A stretch of 64,000 nucleotides of DNA from Gaoshiqia sp050178015 (GCA_050178015.1 JBFXGM010000004.1:62001-126000), one strand, 5' to 3'; numbered from the stretch's first letter, positions 26,092-35,405 are shown. Notes: generated by a model from the sequence alone, not told the origin. A program made the numbers and translations.

Positions 26092-28719
26092 ATGCGAAAA
26101 CTGAAGATTTTCTTAGTATTGTTTTTATTGAGTTTAACTACGTTTGCTCAGGAAGAAGGAACAAACTTTTCAATTTACTACTCCAGCCCCCAAAAATATA
26201 CCATTGCAGGAATTGACGTTCTGGGCATTCGTTATTTGGATACCAATGTGCTGGTTCAAATATCAGGCCTTGCTGTTGGTGACGAAATCTTAATTCCCGG
26301 TGAGGAAATCTCCAATGCCATCAAGAAATTGTGGGGACACCAAATGTTCTCCGATGTGAAAATTGAAGCCAGTAAAGTGGATGGCGACCTGATCTGGTTG
26401 AACATTTACCTGCAGGAGCGGCCCCGGTTGGCCGATGTCAATTTCTTTGGCGTTTCGAAGTCGGAAAAAGATGATATTACTGAGAAAGTATTGTTGTTAA
26501 GGGGCAGCCAGGTAACAGATAACCAGCTGATCAATGCAGAGCGGATCATTAAAAATATATTTCACGACAAGGGGTTCCTGAATACCGAAGTGAATATTGT
26601 ACAACGTGATGATACCGCCCAGGAAAACAGTGTGATCCTCGATATCAAGGTCGATAAAAAGGAAAAGGTAAAGGTGCAGGAAATTGTTTTTCACGGGATT
26701 GAAAACCTGAGTGAAAGCACGCTGAACCGGGCCATGAAAAAAACCAATGCACGTAAACTGCGCAACTTCTTCCAAACCAAAAAATTTCTGGAGGACAAGT
26801 TCCGGGAAGATAAAGGCAACGTAATCGCCAAGTATAACGAGAAAGGTTACCGCGATGCCACAATTGTAACCGATACGGTGACCCCGGTTGCCGAAGGCCG
26901 TGTCCGCCTGGATATTTGGGTAGAAGAAGGCGACAAATATTATTTTGGCGATGTGAAGTGGATGGGTAACACCGTTTATCCGGGTGATTACCTGGATGCC
27001 ATGTTGGGTATTAAAAAAGGTGATGTGTTTGACCAAAAATTGTTGGATAAACGATTGACCACTGACGATGACGCGGTGAGCAACCTGTATTTGGATCACG
27101 GGTACTTGTTTTTCAACCTCGAACCGGTAGAAGCAAACATTAATGCCGACTCCATCGATTTTGAAATGCGTATTTACGAAGGCACACAAGCCACCATCAA
27201 CAAAGTAATTATCGAGGGGAACACCAAAACCCACGAACATGTTGCCCGTCGCGAACTTAGAACGTATCCGGGTGACTTGTTTAGCAAATCCGATATTATC
27301 CGTTCGGTGCGGGAGTTGTCGCAGCTCGGCCATTTCGATCCGGAAGCGATTAATCCAGTTCCTATTCCGCATCCCGAAGACGGTACAGTGGACATTAAAT
27401 ATGAATTACAGGAAAAGGCAAACGACCAGATTGAATTGTCGGGTGGTTGGGGGGCCCGCATGTTTGTGGGTACGGTAGGTCTGCGTTTCTCCAACTTCTC
27501 GGTGCGCAATTTCTTCAATAAAGAAGCATGGCGCCCCTTACCCACAGGCGATGGCCAAACCTTGAGCGTCCGTGCTCAAACAAGCGGCAAATTCTACCAG
27601 TCGTACAGTTTATCGTTTATTGAACCTTGGTTGGGAGGTAAAAAACCGAACTCGTTATCCCTTTCATTTTCACGTTCAAAAGTGAACTATTCAGCCAATA
27701 ATTATTACAATAGCTCTTACAGCCCCTACGGCAGCGGTTACGGTTATAATCCATACAGCTATTATGGTGGCTACGGTGGTTATGGCGGCGGTTATGGTGG
27801 TTATGGCGGTTACGGCTATCCTTATCAGGAAGATACAAATCCGGACGATGATCAGGTTCAGATAACCACTTCGGCAGCATTAGGTTACGGATATCGCTTA
27901 AGATGGCCGGATGACTTTTTCACGCTTTACCACGAAGTGTCCTACCAGCACTACAACCTGAAAAATATGGCCAGTTATTATTACTTCCTGAACGATGAAA
28001 CTGGTGATGGTAGTGGTAGTTTCAATAACTTCAGTTTTAAAACAACTTTCGGACGTAACTCGGTTGATAACCCGCTTTACTCGCGGAGAGGTTCTGAGTT
28101 CTCATTGGCCTTGCAATTTACCCCGCCTTTTTCGTTGCTAAACGGAAAAGATTACAGCGATCCGAAACTGACCAGTGAAGATCGTTACAAATGGATTGAA
28201 TACCACAAATGGAAAATGAAAGGGGCTTGGTACACACCGGTTTCGAAAAATACCAACTTGGTGTTGCATACCAAATTTGAATATGGCTTTTTGGGTTATT
28301 TTGACAAATACCGCCGTTCTCCGTTCGAACGTTTCCGCGTTGGTGGCTCGGGTATGTCCGGATACAACTTTTACGGTGCCGATATTGTGTCCCTGCGTGG
28401 TTATCAGGATTACAGCCTGAGTCCTACTACCGGATCGAATATCTACCATAAGCTGACGATGGAGCTGCGCTATCCGGTTACCCTGAAGCCGTCTGCAACG
28501 ATCTACCTTCTGGGGTTCCTGGAAGGGGGTAACGCTTGGATGGATTTTAAGGATTACAACGCGTTCGACCTGAAGCGCTCTGCCGGTTTGGGTGTGCGCA
28601 TCTTCCTGCCCATGTTTGGGTTGATGGGTATCGACTGGGGATATGGGTTTGATGCGGTTAACGGCGACAAATCGGTTGGCGGAAGTCAGTTTCACTTCGT
28701 TATGGGGCAGCAGTTCTGA
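26092..28719 (+). CDS. bamA: Outer-membrane protein assembly factor BamA
   Basis: 875 residues from ATG 26092, with signal peptide (KIFLVLFLLSLTTFAQ). Repeated POTRA-type segments run from about residue 40 to 400 (for example AGIDVLGIRYLDTNVL; VDKKEKVKVQEIVFHG; TINKVIIEGNTKTHEHV). A 16-strand barrel domain follows to the C-terminal FHFVMGQQF. The VRGF/Y-like motif is SLRGYQDY. It inserts beta-barrel proteins into the outer membrane. A Gly/Tyr-rich insertion (about residues 543-580) lies in the first part of the barrel. The frame is open further upstream but only over uppS. Two ompH genes follow. Confidence 0.96.
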   Translation: MRKLKIFLVLFLLSLTTFAQEEGTNFSIYYSSPQKYTIAGIDVLGIRYLDTNVLVQISGLAVGDEILIPGEEISNAIKKLWGHQMFSDVKIEASKVDGDLIWLNIYLQERPRLADVNFFGVSKSEKDDITEKVLLLRGSQVTDNQLINAERIIKNIFHDKGFLNTEVNIVQRDDTAQENSVILDIKVDKKEKVKVQEIVFHGIENLSESTLNRAMKKTNARKLRNFFQTKKFLEDKFREDKGNVIAKYNEKGYRDATIVTDTVTPVAEGRVRLDIWVEEGDKYYFGDVKWMGNTVYPGDYLDAMLGIKKGDVFDQKLLDKRLTTDDDAVSNLYLDHGYLFFNLEPVEANINADSIDFEMRIYEGTQATINKVIIEGNTKTHEHVARRELRTYPGDLFSKSDIIRSVRELSQLGHFDPEAINPVPIPHPEDGTVDIKYELQEKANDQIELSGGWGARMFVGTVGLRFSNFSVRNFFNKEAWRPLPTGDGQTLSVRAQTSGKFYQSYSLSFIEPWLGGKKPNSLSLSFSRSKVNYSANNYYNSSYSPYGSGYGYNPYSYYGGYGGYGGGYGGYGGYGYPYQEDTNPDDDQVQITTSAALGYGYRLRWPDDFFTLYHEVSYQHYNLKNMASYYYFLNDETGDGSGSFNNFSFKTTFGRNSVDNPLYSRRGSEFSLALQFTPPFSLLNGKDYSDPKLTSEDRYKWIEYHKWKMKGAWYTPVSKNTNLVLHTKFEYGFLGYFDKYRRSPFERFRVGGSGMSGYNFYGADIVSLRGYQDYSLSPTTGSNIYHKLTMELRYPVTLKPSATIYLLGFLEGGNAWMDFKDYNAFDLKRSAGLGVRIFLPMFGLMGIDWGYGFDAVNGDKSVGGSQFHFVMGQQF
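27719..27829 (+). repeat. Gly/Tyr-rich repeat insert within bamA
   Basis: Here the codons spell repeats such as YGGYGGYGGGYGGYGGYGYP, about 37 residues of Gly and Tyr with a few Ser, Pro and Asn. It follows early barrel strands and precedes an acidic stretch (NPDDDQ), so it is probably a surface loop. It is low-complexity DNA and could change in length by slippage. Confidence 0.75.
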
Positions 28720-28783
28720 TAGTTACGAGTTTGGCTTGGTATTTGATTGGACTGATTCAGAAAAAACTTAAAAAATTGAAGTG

Positions 28784-29296
28784 ATGAAACGGATAATCAT
28801 GTTAGTTGCCTTCCTGATGGTTGCGGGAGTGACCATGGCGCAGAAATACGCTTTTGTCGATACGGAATATATCCTCGAAAATATTCCGGCTTATACAGCT
28901 GCTCAGGAACAGTTGGACCAGATCTCGAAACAATACCAGAAAGAACTGGAAACCATCCACAGTGAGGTTGAGAAAATGTACCAGGATTTTCAGGCCGAAT
29001 CTGTCCTCTTGTCCGAAGACATGAAGCGCAAACGAGAGGATGTGATTATTACCAAAGAGAAAGAATATAAAGCGTTGCAGCGGAAATATTTCGGTCCGGA
29101 TGGTGACCTCTTCAAAAAGCGCCAGGGGCTTATCAAACCCATTCAGGACGATATTTTTAACGCCGTTCAGGAATTGGCCAACGAAGGCAGTTATGTCGTT
29201 ATTTTCGACAAGGCCGGTGGCTTGAGCATGCTCTATACCAATCCTAAGTTTGACCTAAGTGACCAGGTATTGCAAAAGCTTGGTTATAAGAATTAA
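28784..29296 (+). CDS. OmpH/Skp family periplasmic chaperone 1
   Basis: 170 residues from ATG 28784, preceded by an in-frame GTG at 28781. Signal peptide ends at VTMAQ. The mature chain has the OmpH layout: short strand (KYAFVDTEYILENIP), a long charged coiled coil (about 40-110), then a strand (YVVIFDKAGGL). Skp-like proteins bind unfolded outer-membrane proteins and hand them to BamA, which is encoded just upstream. A second paralogue follows. Confidence 0.92.
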   Translation: MKRIIMLVAFLMVAGVTMAQKYAFVDTEYILENIPAYTAAQEQLDQISKQYQKELETIHSEVEKMYQDFQAESVLLSEDMKRKREDVIITKEKEYKALQRKYFGPDGDLFKKRQGLIKPIQDDIFNAVQELANEGSYVVIFDKAGGLSMLYTNPKFDLSDQVLQKLGYKN

Positions 29297-29309
29297 TATC
29301 CTATATTTG
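29280..29309 (+). promoter_or_regulatory. Candidate promoter for second ompH gene
   Basis: TTGG at 29280-29283 and TATATTTG at 29302-29309 match the Bacteroidota -33 and -7 elements with an 18-bp spacer. The promoter starts inside the end of the first ompH gene. It would let the second copy be transcribed apart from the bamA operon. Confidence 0.5.
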
Positions 29310-29332
29310 TGAACCAAAATTAAAATCCAAGA

Positions 29333-29848
29333 ATGATCATGAAAAGTGTTTTCAAAATTTGTTTGATAGCAATTATGCTGGTTTCGGCTGGCTTGGTACA
29401 AGCGCAAACCTTAAAGTTTGCCCATATAGATTCACAGGCTTTGATTCAGGCAATGCCTGAAACCATAACTGCTCAAAAATCATTGGAAGAACAGGCCAAA
29501 GGGCTGGAAGAACAGTTGGCTAGTATGCAACAAGAATTCCAGACAAAATTGGCCGAATACACGGAAAAGTCTGAAGGAATGACAGATATTGTCCGTGAAT
29601 CCAAAGAAGAGGATTTGCAGAACCTGCAACAACGCATTCAGAGTTTTAACTCTACGGCGTCGCAAAAGCTGCAGCAAAAACAGGGCGAATTGATGCAGCC
29701 GATCTTCAATAAGGCGAACGAAACGATTGAAGTGGTAGCCAAAGAGCAGGGCGTTATTTACGTGTTCGACTCGAATGCTGTGCTTTATAAATCAAACGCC
29801 AGTATCGATTTGCTGCCTTTGGTGAAAGCTAAGTTGGGCATTCAATAA
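29333..29848 (+). CDS. OmpH/Skp family periplasmic chaperone 2
   Basis: 171 residues (169 if the second ATG at 29339 is used). Signal peptide ends near LVQAQ. The chain again has TLKFAHIDSQALIQAMPE, a long coiled coil rich in Gln/Glu and Lys (about 45-115), and the ending strand VIYVFDSNAVL. It is a diverged paralogue of the preceding gene. A strong terminator follows at 29872, so this is the end of the unit that begins with the DUF6089 gene. Confidence 0.92.
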   Translation: MIMKSVFKICLIAIMLVSAGLVQAQTLKFAHIDSQALIQAMPETITAQKSLEEQAKGLEEQLASMQQEFQTKLAEYTEKSEGMTDIVRESKEEDLQNLQQRIQSFNSTASQKLQQKQGELMQPIFNKANETIEVVAKEQGVIYVFDSNAVLYKSNASIDLLPLVKAKLGIQ

Positions 29849-29871
29849 GACATTCAAATAATTGATTTGGA

Positions 29872-29905
29872 AGCCATCTGTTTCAGGTGGCTTTTTTTTA
29901 TTTTT
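29872..29905 (+). terminator. Rho-independent terminator after ompH 2
   Basis: Arms AGCCATCTG (29872-29880) and CAGGTGGCT (29884-29892) pair over 9 bp with one G-U and a 3-base loop, followed by a long T run. Its position also argues against the upstream-extended frame for murI, which would start before this hairpin. Confidence 0.9.
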
Positions 29906-29920
29906 GCTGAAAAGGTTTTT

Positions 29921-30757
29921 ATGTCAGACGATTTTCATCCCATTGGTGTTTTTGATTCCGGGTACGGTGGTTTGACCGTACTGAAAGAATTGGTTCATTA
30001 CCTGCCGCAATACGATTTTGTTTATTTGGGTGATAATGCCCGCACACCATACGGCACCCGCTCGTTTAATGTAGTGTATGAGTACACCTTGGAGGCGGTG
30101 ACAAAACTGTTCGATATGGGTTGCCACTTGGTGGTGCTTGCCTGCAACACGGCATCGGCAAAGGCCCTTCGCTCCATTCAGCAAAACGACCTACCCAGAA
30201 TTGCTCCTCAGAAACGGGTGTTGGGGGTGATCCGTCCCAGTGTGGAAGTGGCGGGAGAAGTGACGCAAAATGGGCATGTTGGTGTATTGGCCACATCGGG
30301 TACTGTGGCATCGCAATCGTATCCGATTGAGCTGGAAAAATGGTCGGATGGTCGTGTAAAAGTTGTTAGTCAGCAAGCTTGTCCGATGTGGGTTCCCCTG
30401 GTTGAAAATGACGAAATAGGAACCCCTGGTGCCGACTACTTTATTGAAAAAAACCTGCTCCAGCTTTTTGCGACCGACCCGGAAATCGATAGCCTGATTT
30501 TAGGCTGTACCCATTATCCATTGATGATCGACAGTATCCGGAAATATTTGCCCAACCCGAATGTCCGGGTGATTGAGCAGGGAAAGATCGTCTCTGAAAA
30601 ACTGTTCGACTACCTGCACCGACATCCTGAAATTGACGGATTTTGCTCAAAAGGCGGGAGAGTAGTGTACTATACCACCGAGCAGGTTGAGCTTTTTGAA
30701 GCCCGCGCCCAACAATTTATGGGGCAGGCTGTCAAGGCTCAAAAAATTCATTTATAA
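29921..30757 (+). CDS. murI: Glutamate racemase
   Basis: 278 residues from ATG 29921. Family motifs are IGVFDSGYGGLTVLKEL, YLGDNARTPYG, the catalytic Cys75 in VVLACNTASA and the catalytic Cys196 in LILGCTHYPL. It supplies D-glutamate for peptidoglycan. The longer frame from 29867 crosses the terminator above and is rejected. The gene ends 8 bp before the stop of the oppositely oriented nucleotidyltransferase gene. Confidence 0.95.
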   Translation: MSDDFHPIGVFDSGYGGLTVLKELVHYLPQYDFVYLGDNARTPYGTRSFNVVYEYTLEAVTKLFDMGCHLVVLACNTASAKALRSIQQNDLPRIAPQKRVLGVIRPSVEVAGEVTQNGHVGVLATSGTVASQSYPIELEKWSDGRVKVVSQQACPMWVPLVENDEIGTPGADYFIEKNLLQLFATDPEIDSLILGCTHYPLMIDSIRKYLPNPNVRVIEQGKIVSEKLFDYLHRHPEIDGFCSKGGRVVYYTTEQVELFEARAQQFMGQAVKAQKIHL

Positions 30758-30765
30758 CGGAAGTA

Positions 30766-31665
30766 CTACCACAATTTTTCAGGATAGCCGCCTTCTGCTG
30801 TTAGCTTGCGTATCTGCGAAACCACATAGGCCTTGTCTTCGGGGTAGGTAACGCCAAACCAGGGCGAATCGGCCCGCAAAACTTTCGATTGTATTTGGCC
30901 CGTTTGGATCAGCTCAAAGACAACGCTCGGAATGTAGAACTCTGACTTGGGCTGCTGCATCTTTTCATCCAGGAATGCACGAAAGAGCGTTTCCAAATGA
31001 TTGAATATCGATGGGGCAAAACCCCAGAAATTCATGGAAACAGGGGTGCTGTCGTCCACTTTTACCGGTTGCCCTTGTTCGTCTTCAAAATAGATCGAGC
31101 CATTTTTCCGGGCAATCTGGTGGCGCTCGGTGATTTCAACCAGGTTACCGGCATCATCGGTCTGACAGATTCCGCGCGATACCGTTCCATGTTCTGAAAG
31201 CGTATTTTTCAGCAGATAGCCCACCATGGCATAGGTTTTTTCCGAAACTTCCTGTTGAAAAAAGGAAGCTATGGCATTAAAAGCGCCCGCTCCGTAAAAG
31301 TCATCCGCATTGATGGCGGCAAAAGGCTCCCGGATCACATCTTTGGCCATTAAAATAGCGTGCCCCGTACCCCAGGGCTTTTCACGGCCTTCCGGAAGAG
31401 TGTATCCTTCGGGGAGTTTGTCCAGCTCCTGATACACGTATTCCACATCAATTTTTCGGTCCAGCTTCCCTTCAAAACGAGCTTTAAACTCGTCGGCAAA
31501 GCTCTTGCGGATCACAAAAACAACCTTGCCAAAACCCGCCCGGATGGCATCGAAAATGGAATATTCGAGGATGGTTTCTCCATGAGGGCCAACTGGTTCC
31601 ACTTGTTTTAATCCTCCATAGCGGCTGCCCATTCCGGCTGCCAATATCAATAGTGTTGGTTTCAT
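30766..31665 (-). CDS. Sugar nucleotidyltransferase (NTP transferase family)
   Basis: 299 residues. The NTP-binding loop is LAAGMGSRYGGLKQVEPVG at the N-terminus. NADDFYGAGAF holds the metal-binding acidic residue. The fold is that of glucose-1-phosphate nucleotidyltransferases, but the specific sugar is not evident. It lies 45 bp downstream of the gamma carbonic anhydrase gene in the same direction. The gap contains a 7-bp tandem repeat. Confidence 0.85.
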   Translation of the reverse strand: MKPTLLILAAGMGSRYGGLKQVEPVGPHGETILEYSIFDAIRAGFGKVVFVIRKSFADEFKARFEGKLDRKIDVEYVYQELDKLPEGYTLPEGREKPWGTGHAILMAKDVIREPFAAINADDFYGAGAFNAIASFFQQEVSEKTYAMVGYLLKNTLSEHGTVSRGICQTDDAGNLVEITERHQIARKNGSIYFEDEQGQPVKVDDSTPVSMNFWGFAPSIFNHLETLFRAFLDEKMQQPKSEFYIPSVVFELIQTGQIQSKVLRADSPWFGVTYPEDKAYVVSQIRKLTAEGGYPEKLW

Positions 31666-31693
31666 TATTTCAATTTCAAACGTTAATCCTTAT

Positions 31694-31716
31694 TCATCAA
31701 TCATCAATCATCAATC
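31694..31716. repeat. 7-bp tandem repeat (about 3 copies)
   Basis: The word ATCATCA is repeated about three times. The repeat begins in the last codons of the carbonic anhydrase gene and supplies its stop codon. It ends 29 bp before the nucleotidyltransferase start. An almost identical array is found at 43240-43263. Confidence 0.8.
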
Positions 31717-32226
31717 CTTATACCAGCTGGCATAGGTACTGTAAGCGTCGGCAATGCGGTGCAGTTCGCCTTCCAGCAGTTCCTTGCTGAGCGTTTTAAT
31801 TTTTTTAGCGGGGATGCCGGCGTACACGCTGCCTCCTTCCACCCGGGTACCTTTGGTAACTACCGATCCGGCTGCAATAATCGTATTGCTCTCTACCACT
31901 ACATCATCCAGTACAACGGCATTCATCCCAACCATCACATGGTCGTGAATAGTACAGCCGTGAATAATGGCCCCGTGGGCAATAATGACATTGTTGCCGA
32001 TATTGGTCGGTGATTTCTGATAGGTGGCGTGAATCACGGCGCAATCCTGCACGTTGGTGTTTTGTCCGATTTTGATGTAGTGAACATCGCCACGCACCAC
32101 TGCGCTGTACCAAATACTGGACTGATCGCCAATTTCAACATCGCCGATGATCGTGGCATTTTCAGCTAGAAAGCAATCTTTGCCGATTACCGGGGTTTTT
32201 CCTTTGAGGGATTTTATAAGTGCCAT
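31711..32226 (-). CDS. Gamma carbonic anhydrase family protein
   Basis: 171 residues of left-handed beta-helix hexapeptide repeats (IGDVEIGDQSSIWYSAVVRG, IGNNVIIAHGAIIHGC, VMVGMNAVVL). His residues in IAHGAIIHG and near QDCAVIHA are in place to bind zinc. The family is YrdA/gamma-CA-like; whether it has carbonic anhydrase activity is not shown by sequence alone. TATCTTTG lies 25 bp upstream of the start. Confidence 0.9.
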   Translation of the reverse strand: MALIKSLKGKTPVIGKDCFLAENATIIGDVEIGDQSSIWYSAVVRGDVHYIKIGQNTNVQDCAVIHATYQKSPTNIGNNVIIAHGAIIHGCTIHDHVMVGMNAVVLDDVVVESNTIIAAGSVVTKGTRVEGGSVYAGIPAKKIKTLSKELLEGELHRIADAYSTYASWYKD

Positions 32227-32251
32227 AGACGGTTTTCTTTAATATTAGTTG

Positions 32252-32259
32252 CAAAGATA
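32252..32259 (-). promoter_or_regulatory. -7 type promoter element for gamma carbonic anhydrase
   Basis: Minus-strand TATCTTTG matches TAnnTTTG exactly, ending 25 bp before the start. TTTG on the same strand at 32270-32273 is only 10 bp away, closer than a standard -33. Confidence 0.45.
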
Positions 32260-32311
32260 AGAAACCCTCCAAATTATTAATTGTGTCATGAAAACCTTAT
32301 TAATAAATGGT

Positions 32312-32382
32312 TATTTTTGCTTGGGTCTGTAACGGATGCCCTTTATTCAAACTGGTTCCAAGGTTATAATTTGTTATTTTTG
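32312..32382 (+). promoter_or_regulatory. Two candidate -7 elements upstream of korA
   Basis: TATTTTTG occurs at 32312-32319 and again at 32375-32382, both fitting TAnnTTTG, within the 213-bp gap before the oxidoreductase genes. The second one leaves a leader of about 50 bp. No clear -33 is seen. Two tandem start sites are possible. Confidence 0.4.
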
Positions 32383-32439
32383 GCTATGTTTTTATAAAGG
32401 TTTGTAAGAACAGTTGTAGGTATTTAAATTATATGTTAC

Positions 32440-34278
32440 ATGAAAGACGCTAAAGTAATTGAACTTGAAGAAGTAGCCATTCGGTTTTCCGGTGACTCGG
32501 GCGACGGGATGCAGTTAACAGGAACGTTGTTCTCGGATGCTTCTGCACTTTATGGAAACGATATTTCAACCTTCCCGGATTATCCGTCTGAAATCAGGGC
32601 GCCGCAGGGAACTGTTGGCGGGGTATCGGGCTTCCAGGTGCAGTTTGGCCGCAGACAAATCAACACCCCAGGCGATTATGCCCATGTGTTGGTTGCCATG
32701 AATCCGGCTGCAGTAAAGGCAAACGCCAAGTTTATGAACCCCGGTGGTACCATTATCTTCGATGTTGATTCATTTAATGAAAAGAACCTCGCAAAGGCAG
32801 GTTTCAAGACCGACGATCCGTTTGGAGAATGCCACCTGGATGATTACGAGAAAATTCCGGTTCCAATTACCAGTCTTACCCGGGAAAGTTTAAAAGAGTA
32901 TGGCCTGGACAATAAATCGGTGCTGCGAAGCAAAAATATGTTTGCGCTGGGACTCGTTTGTTGGATGTTTGGCCGTCCGCTCGATTATATCGAAAGCTAC
33001 CTGAAAAAGAAATTTGCCAAGAAGCCGCTGGTGGTCGAAACCAACCTCAAAGTGTTGCACGCGGGCTACAACTACGGGATGAACATGCAGCACATGACCC
33101 CGCAGTACATTATTCACCCGGCCGCCATCGAAAAGGGATTGTACCGCAACATCAACGGTAACCAAGCAACGGCCTGGGGCTTCCTTGCTGCTGCCGAAAA
33201 AGCTGGTCTGGAGCTGTTCCTGGGCTCATATCCGATTACCCCGGCCACCGACATCCTTTCGGCCTTGTCGGAACGCAAAGATTTGGGGGTGAAAACTTTT
33301 CAGGCTGAGGATGAAATTGCCGGAATCTGTACGGCCATTGGCGCAGCTTTTGCCGGCGACCTGGCTATCACCACGACTTCCGGACCTGGCTTAGCCTTGA
33401 AATCTGAAGCAATTGGCTTGTCGGTTATGGCCGAGTTGCCTCTGGTGATTGTAAACGTGCAGCGCGGCGGCCCGTCCACCGGATTACCCACCAAAACCGA
33501 GCAGTCGGACCTGATGCAGACCCTCTACGGACGTAACGGCGAAAGCCCGGTGGTAGTGATTGCCGCCAGCACACCTTCCGATTGTTTTTACTATGCATTC
33601 CTGTCGGCTAAAATCGCGTTGGAACGCATGGTTCCGGTGGTGTTGCTAACCGACGGTTTCCTCGGTAACGGCAGTGAACCCTGGCGTGTGCCCGGCATGG
33701 ATGAGCTTCCGGAAATTACGCCGCGTATAGCCAAAAATAAAGATTCCTTTAAAGCTTATGCACGCGATCCGGAAACCTTGTCGCGCGAGTGGGCTTTCCC
33801 CGGGATGGCAGGCTTCCAGCATCGCATTGGCGGATTGGAGAAAAATGTGGAAGGTTCGGTTAGCCACGATCCCGAAAATCACCAAATAAATACTCAATAC
33901 CGGGCTGATAAAGTGGAGAAAGTGGTGGATATGCTCCCGCAGCTGGAAGTTTGCGGCGACACTTCGGGCGATTTGCTTGTCGTAAGCTGGGGGGGCACGT
34001 ATGGCCATACCCTGAGCGCCGTTCGCGAAATGCACCAGGAAGGCAAAAGCGTGAGCCTGGCCCATTTCAACTTTATTAAACCGCTTCCCAAAAACACAAA
34101 AGAAGTTTTCAGTCAGTTCAAAAAGATTGTTGTCTGTGAACTGAACATGGGGCAATTTGCAGGGTACCTGCGCGATAAAGTACCCGGGTTCACCTATCAC
34201 CAGGTGAATAAAGTAAAAGGCCTGCCCTTTACCGTGCTTGAACTGAAAGAAAACTTTAACAAACTACTGGAGGACTAG
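32440..34278 (+). CDS. korA: 2-oxoacid:ferredoxin oxidoreductase alpha subunit (gamma-alpha fused)
   Basis: 612 residues. The N-terminal 190 residues are the gamma domain (IRFSGDSGDGMQLTGTLFSD). The alpha domain follows, with SYPITPATDI, FQAEDEIAGICTAIGAAFAG and TTTSGPGLALKSE. This domain order is typical of 2-oxoglutarate:ferredoxin oxidoreductases. The complex interconverts a 2-oxoacid plus CoA with acyl-CoA, CO2 and reduced ferredoxin. The beta subunit gene is 3 bp downstream. The symbol assumes the 2-oxoglutarate type. Confidence 0.92.
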   Translation: MKDAKVIELEEVAIRFSGDSGDGMQLTGTLFSDASALYGNDISTFPDYPSEIRAPQGTVGGVSGFQVQFGRRQINTPGDYAHVLVAMNPAAVKANAKFMNPGGTIIFDVDSFNEKNLAKAGFKTDDPFGECHLDDYEKIPVPITSLTRESLKEYGLDNKSVLRSKNMFALGLVCWMFGRPLDYIESYLKKKFAKKPLVVETNLKVLHAGYNYGMNMQHMTPQYIIHPAAIEKGLYRNINGNQATAWGFLAAAEKAGLELFLGSYPITPATDILSALSERKDLGVKTFQAEDEIAGICTAIGAAFAGDLAITTTSGPGLALKSEAIGLSVMAELPLVIVNVQRGGPSTGLPTKTEQSDLMQTLYGRNGESPVVVIAASTPSDCFYYAFLSAKIALERMVPVVLLTDGFLGNGSEPWRVPGMDELPEITPRIAKNKDSFKAYARDPETLSREWAFPGMAGFQHRIGGLEKNVEGSVSHDPENHQINTQYRADKVEKVVDMLPQLEVCGDTSGDLLVVSWGGTYGHTLSAVREMHQEGKSVSLAHFNFIKPLPKNTKEVFSQFKKIVVCELNMGQFAGYLRDKVPGFTYHQVNKVKGLPFTVLELKENFNKLLED

Positions 34279-34281
34279 AAT

Positions 34282-35355
34282 ATGGCAGATTTTAACTATA
34301 CAGCAAAAGATTTTAAGAGTGAAAACGAGGTTCGCTGGTGCCCGGGTTGCGGCGATTATGCCATTATGAACGCCGTGCAGCGCACGATGGCTGAGATGAA
34401 CGTACCGCACGAAAAATTTGCCGTCATTTCCGGTATTGGTTGTTCATCCCGCTTTCCGTATTACATGAGTACGTTTGGGTTCCATTCCATCCACGGTCGC
34501 GCTACGGCTATCGCTTCGGGGGTAAAAACGGCCAATCCCGACCTGAATGTGTGGGTAATTACCGGTGATGGCGATGCCTTGGCCATTGGTGGGAACCATT
34601 TTATCCACCTGGTGCGACGGAATATCGATTTGAACCTGATCCTTTTCAATAACAAAATTTACGGACTGACGAAAGGTCAGTATTCGCCAACTTCCGACAG
34701 GGGAATGGTGACTAAAACCTCCCCGTTTGGAACCGTAGAATCGCCCTTCGCTCCCGGCCAGCTGGTGCTCGGCTCTGGCGGGTCTTTCTTTGCCAGGGCG
34801 GTGGACAGCAACGTGAAACATACCCAGTCGGTATTGGCCAAAGCTGCCAAACATCAAGGAACTTCCGTGGTTGAAGTGTTGCAAAACTGCGTTATTTTTA
34901 ACGATGGGATCCACGATCAAATTGCAGACCCGAAATATCGGGCCGAACGGCAACTCTTCCTCGAAGACGGAAAGCCCATGATTTTTGGTCAGGAAAACGA
35001 AAAAGGCCTGGTGTTTGAAAAAGGCCGGCTGAAAGTGGTTACCATCGGGCAGGATGGCTACACGATGGATGACATCCTGGTACACGATGCCCAGGAAGCT
35101 GACCCAACTCTGCACTTGGCGCTGATTAACATGGCCTTGCCCGATTTTCCGGTAGCTATGGGGGTAATTCGCAGTGTGCAGGCGCTTGTTTACGACCAAG
35201 AGGTGGTGAGGCAGATTGAAACCGTGCAGGCCAACCGTAAGATTTCGAAAGTGGAAGAGCTGCTGCGTTCGGGCAATACCTGGGAGGTGAATGAGCCTGG
35301 CAGCCACGAGCCCGTTCCTTTCTTCCTCAAAAAATGTCCGATTAACGGCGATTAA
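34282..35355 (+). CDS. korB: 2-oxoacid:ferredoxin oxidoreductase beta subunit
   Basis: 357 residues. WCPGCGDYAI at the N-terminus gives two cluster-binding cysteines, and ISGIGCSSR has another. The TPP site is ITGDGDALAIGGNH, and NNKIYGLTKGQYSPTS is the typical substrate-side loop. It pairs with the fused alpha subunit just upstream. A UUCG-loop terminator follows. Confidence 0.93.
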   Translation: MADFNYTAKDFKSENEVRWCPGCGDYAIMNAVQRTMAEMNVPHEKFAVISGIGCSSRFPYYMSTFGFHSIHGRATAIASGVKTANPDLNVWVITGDGDALAIGGNHFIHLVRRNIDLNLILFNNKIYGLTKGQYSPTSDRGMVTKTSPFGTVESPFAPGQLVLGSGGSFFARAVDSNVKHTQSVLAKAAKHQGTSVVEVLQNCVIFNDGIHDQIADPKYRAERQLFLEDGKPMIFGQENEKGLVFEKGRLKVVTIGQDGYTMDDILVHDAQEADPTLHLALINMALPDFPVAMGVIRSVQALVYDQEVVRQIETVQANRKISKVEELLRSGNTWEVNEPGSHEPVPFFLKKCPINGD

Positions 35356-35379
35356 TGTCTTTATCAGATATGTTTCATA

Positions 35380-35405
35380 AAAGGGGGCTTCGGCCTCCTT
35401 TTTTT
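35380..35405 (+). terminator. Rho-independent terminator after korB
   Basis: A 9-bp stem with arms AAAGGGGGC and GCCTCCTTT is closed by a TTCG tetraloop and followed by T residues. It begins 25 bp after the korB stop. Confidence 0.9.

Noticed and set aside
29867..29920. Upstream extension of murI
   Set aside because: It crosses a strong terminator hairpin and has no MurI homology.
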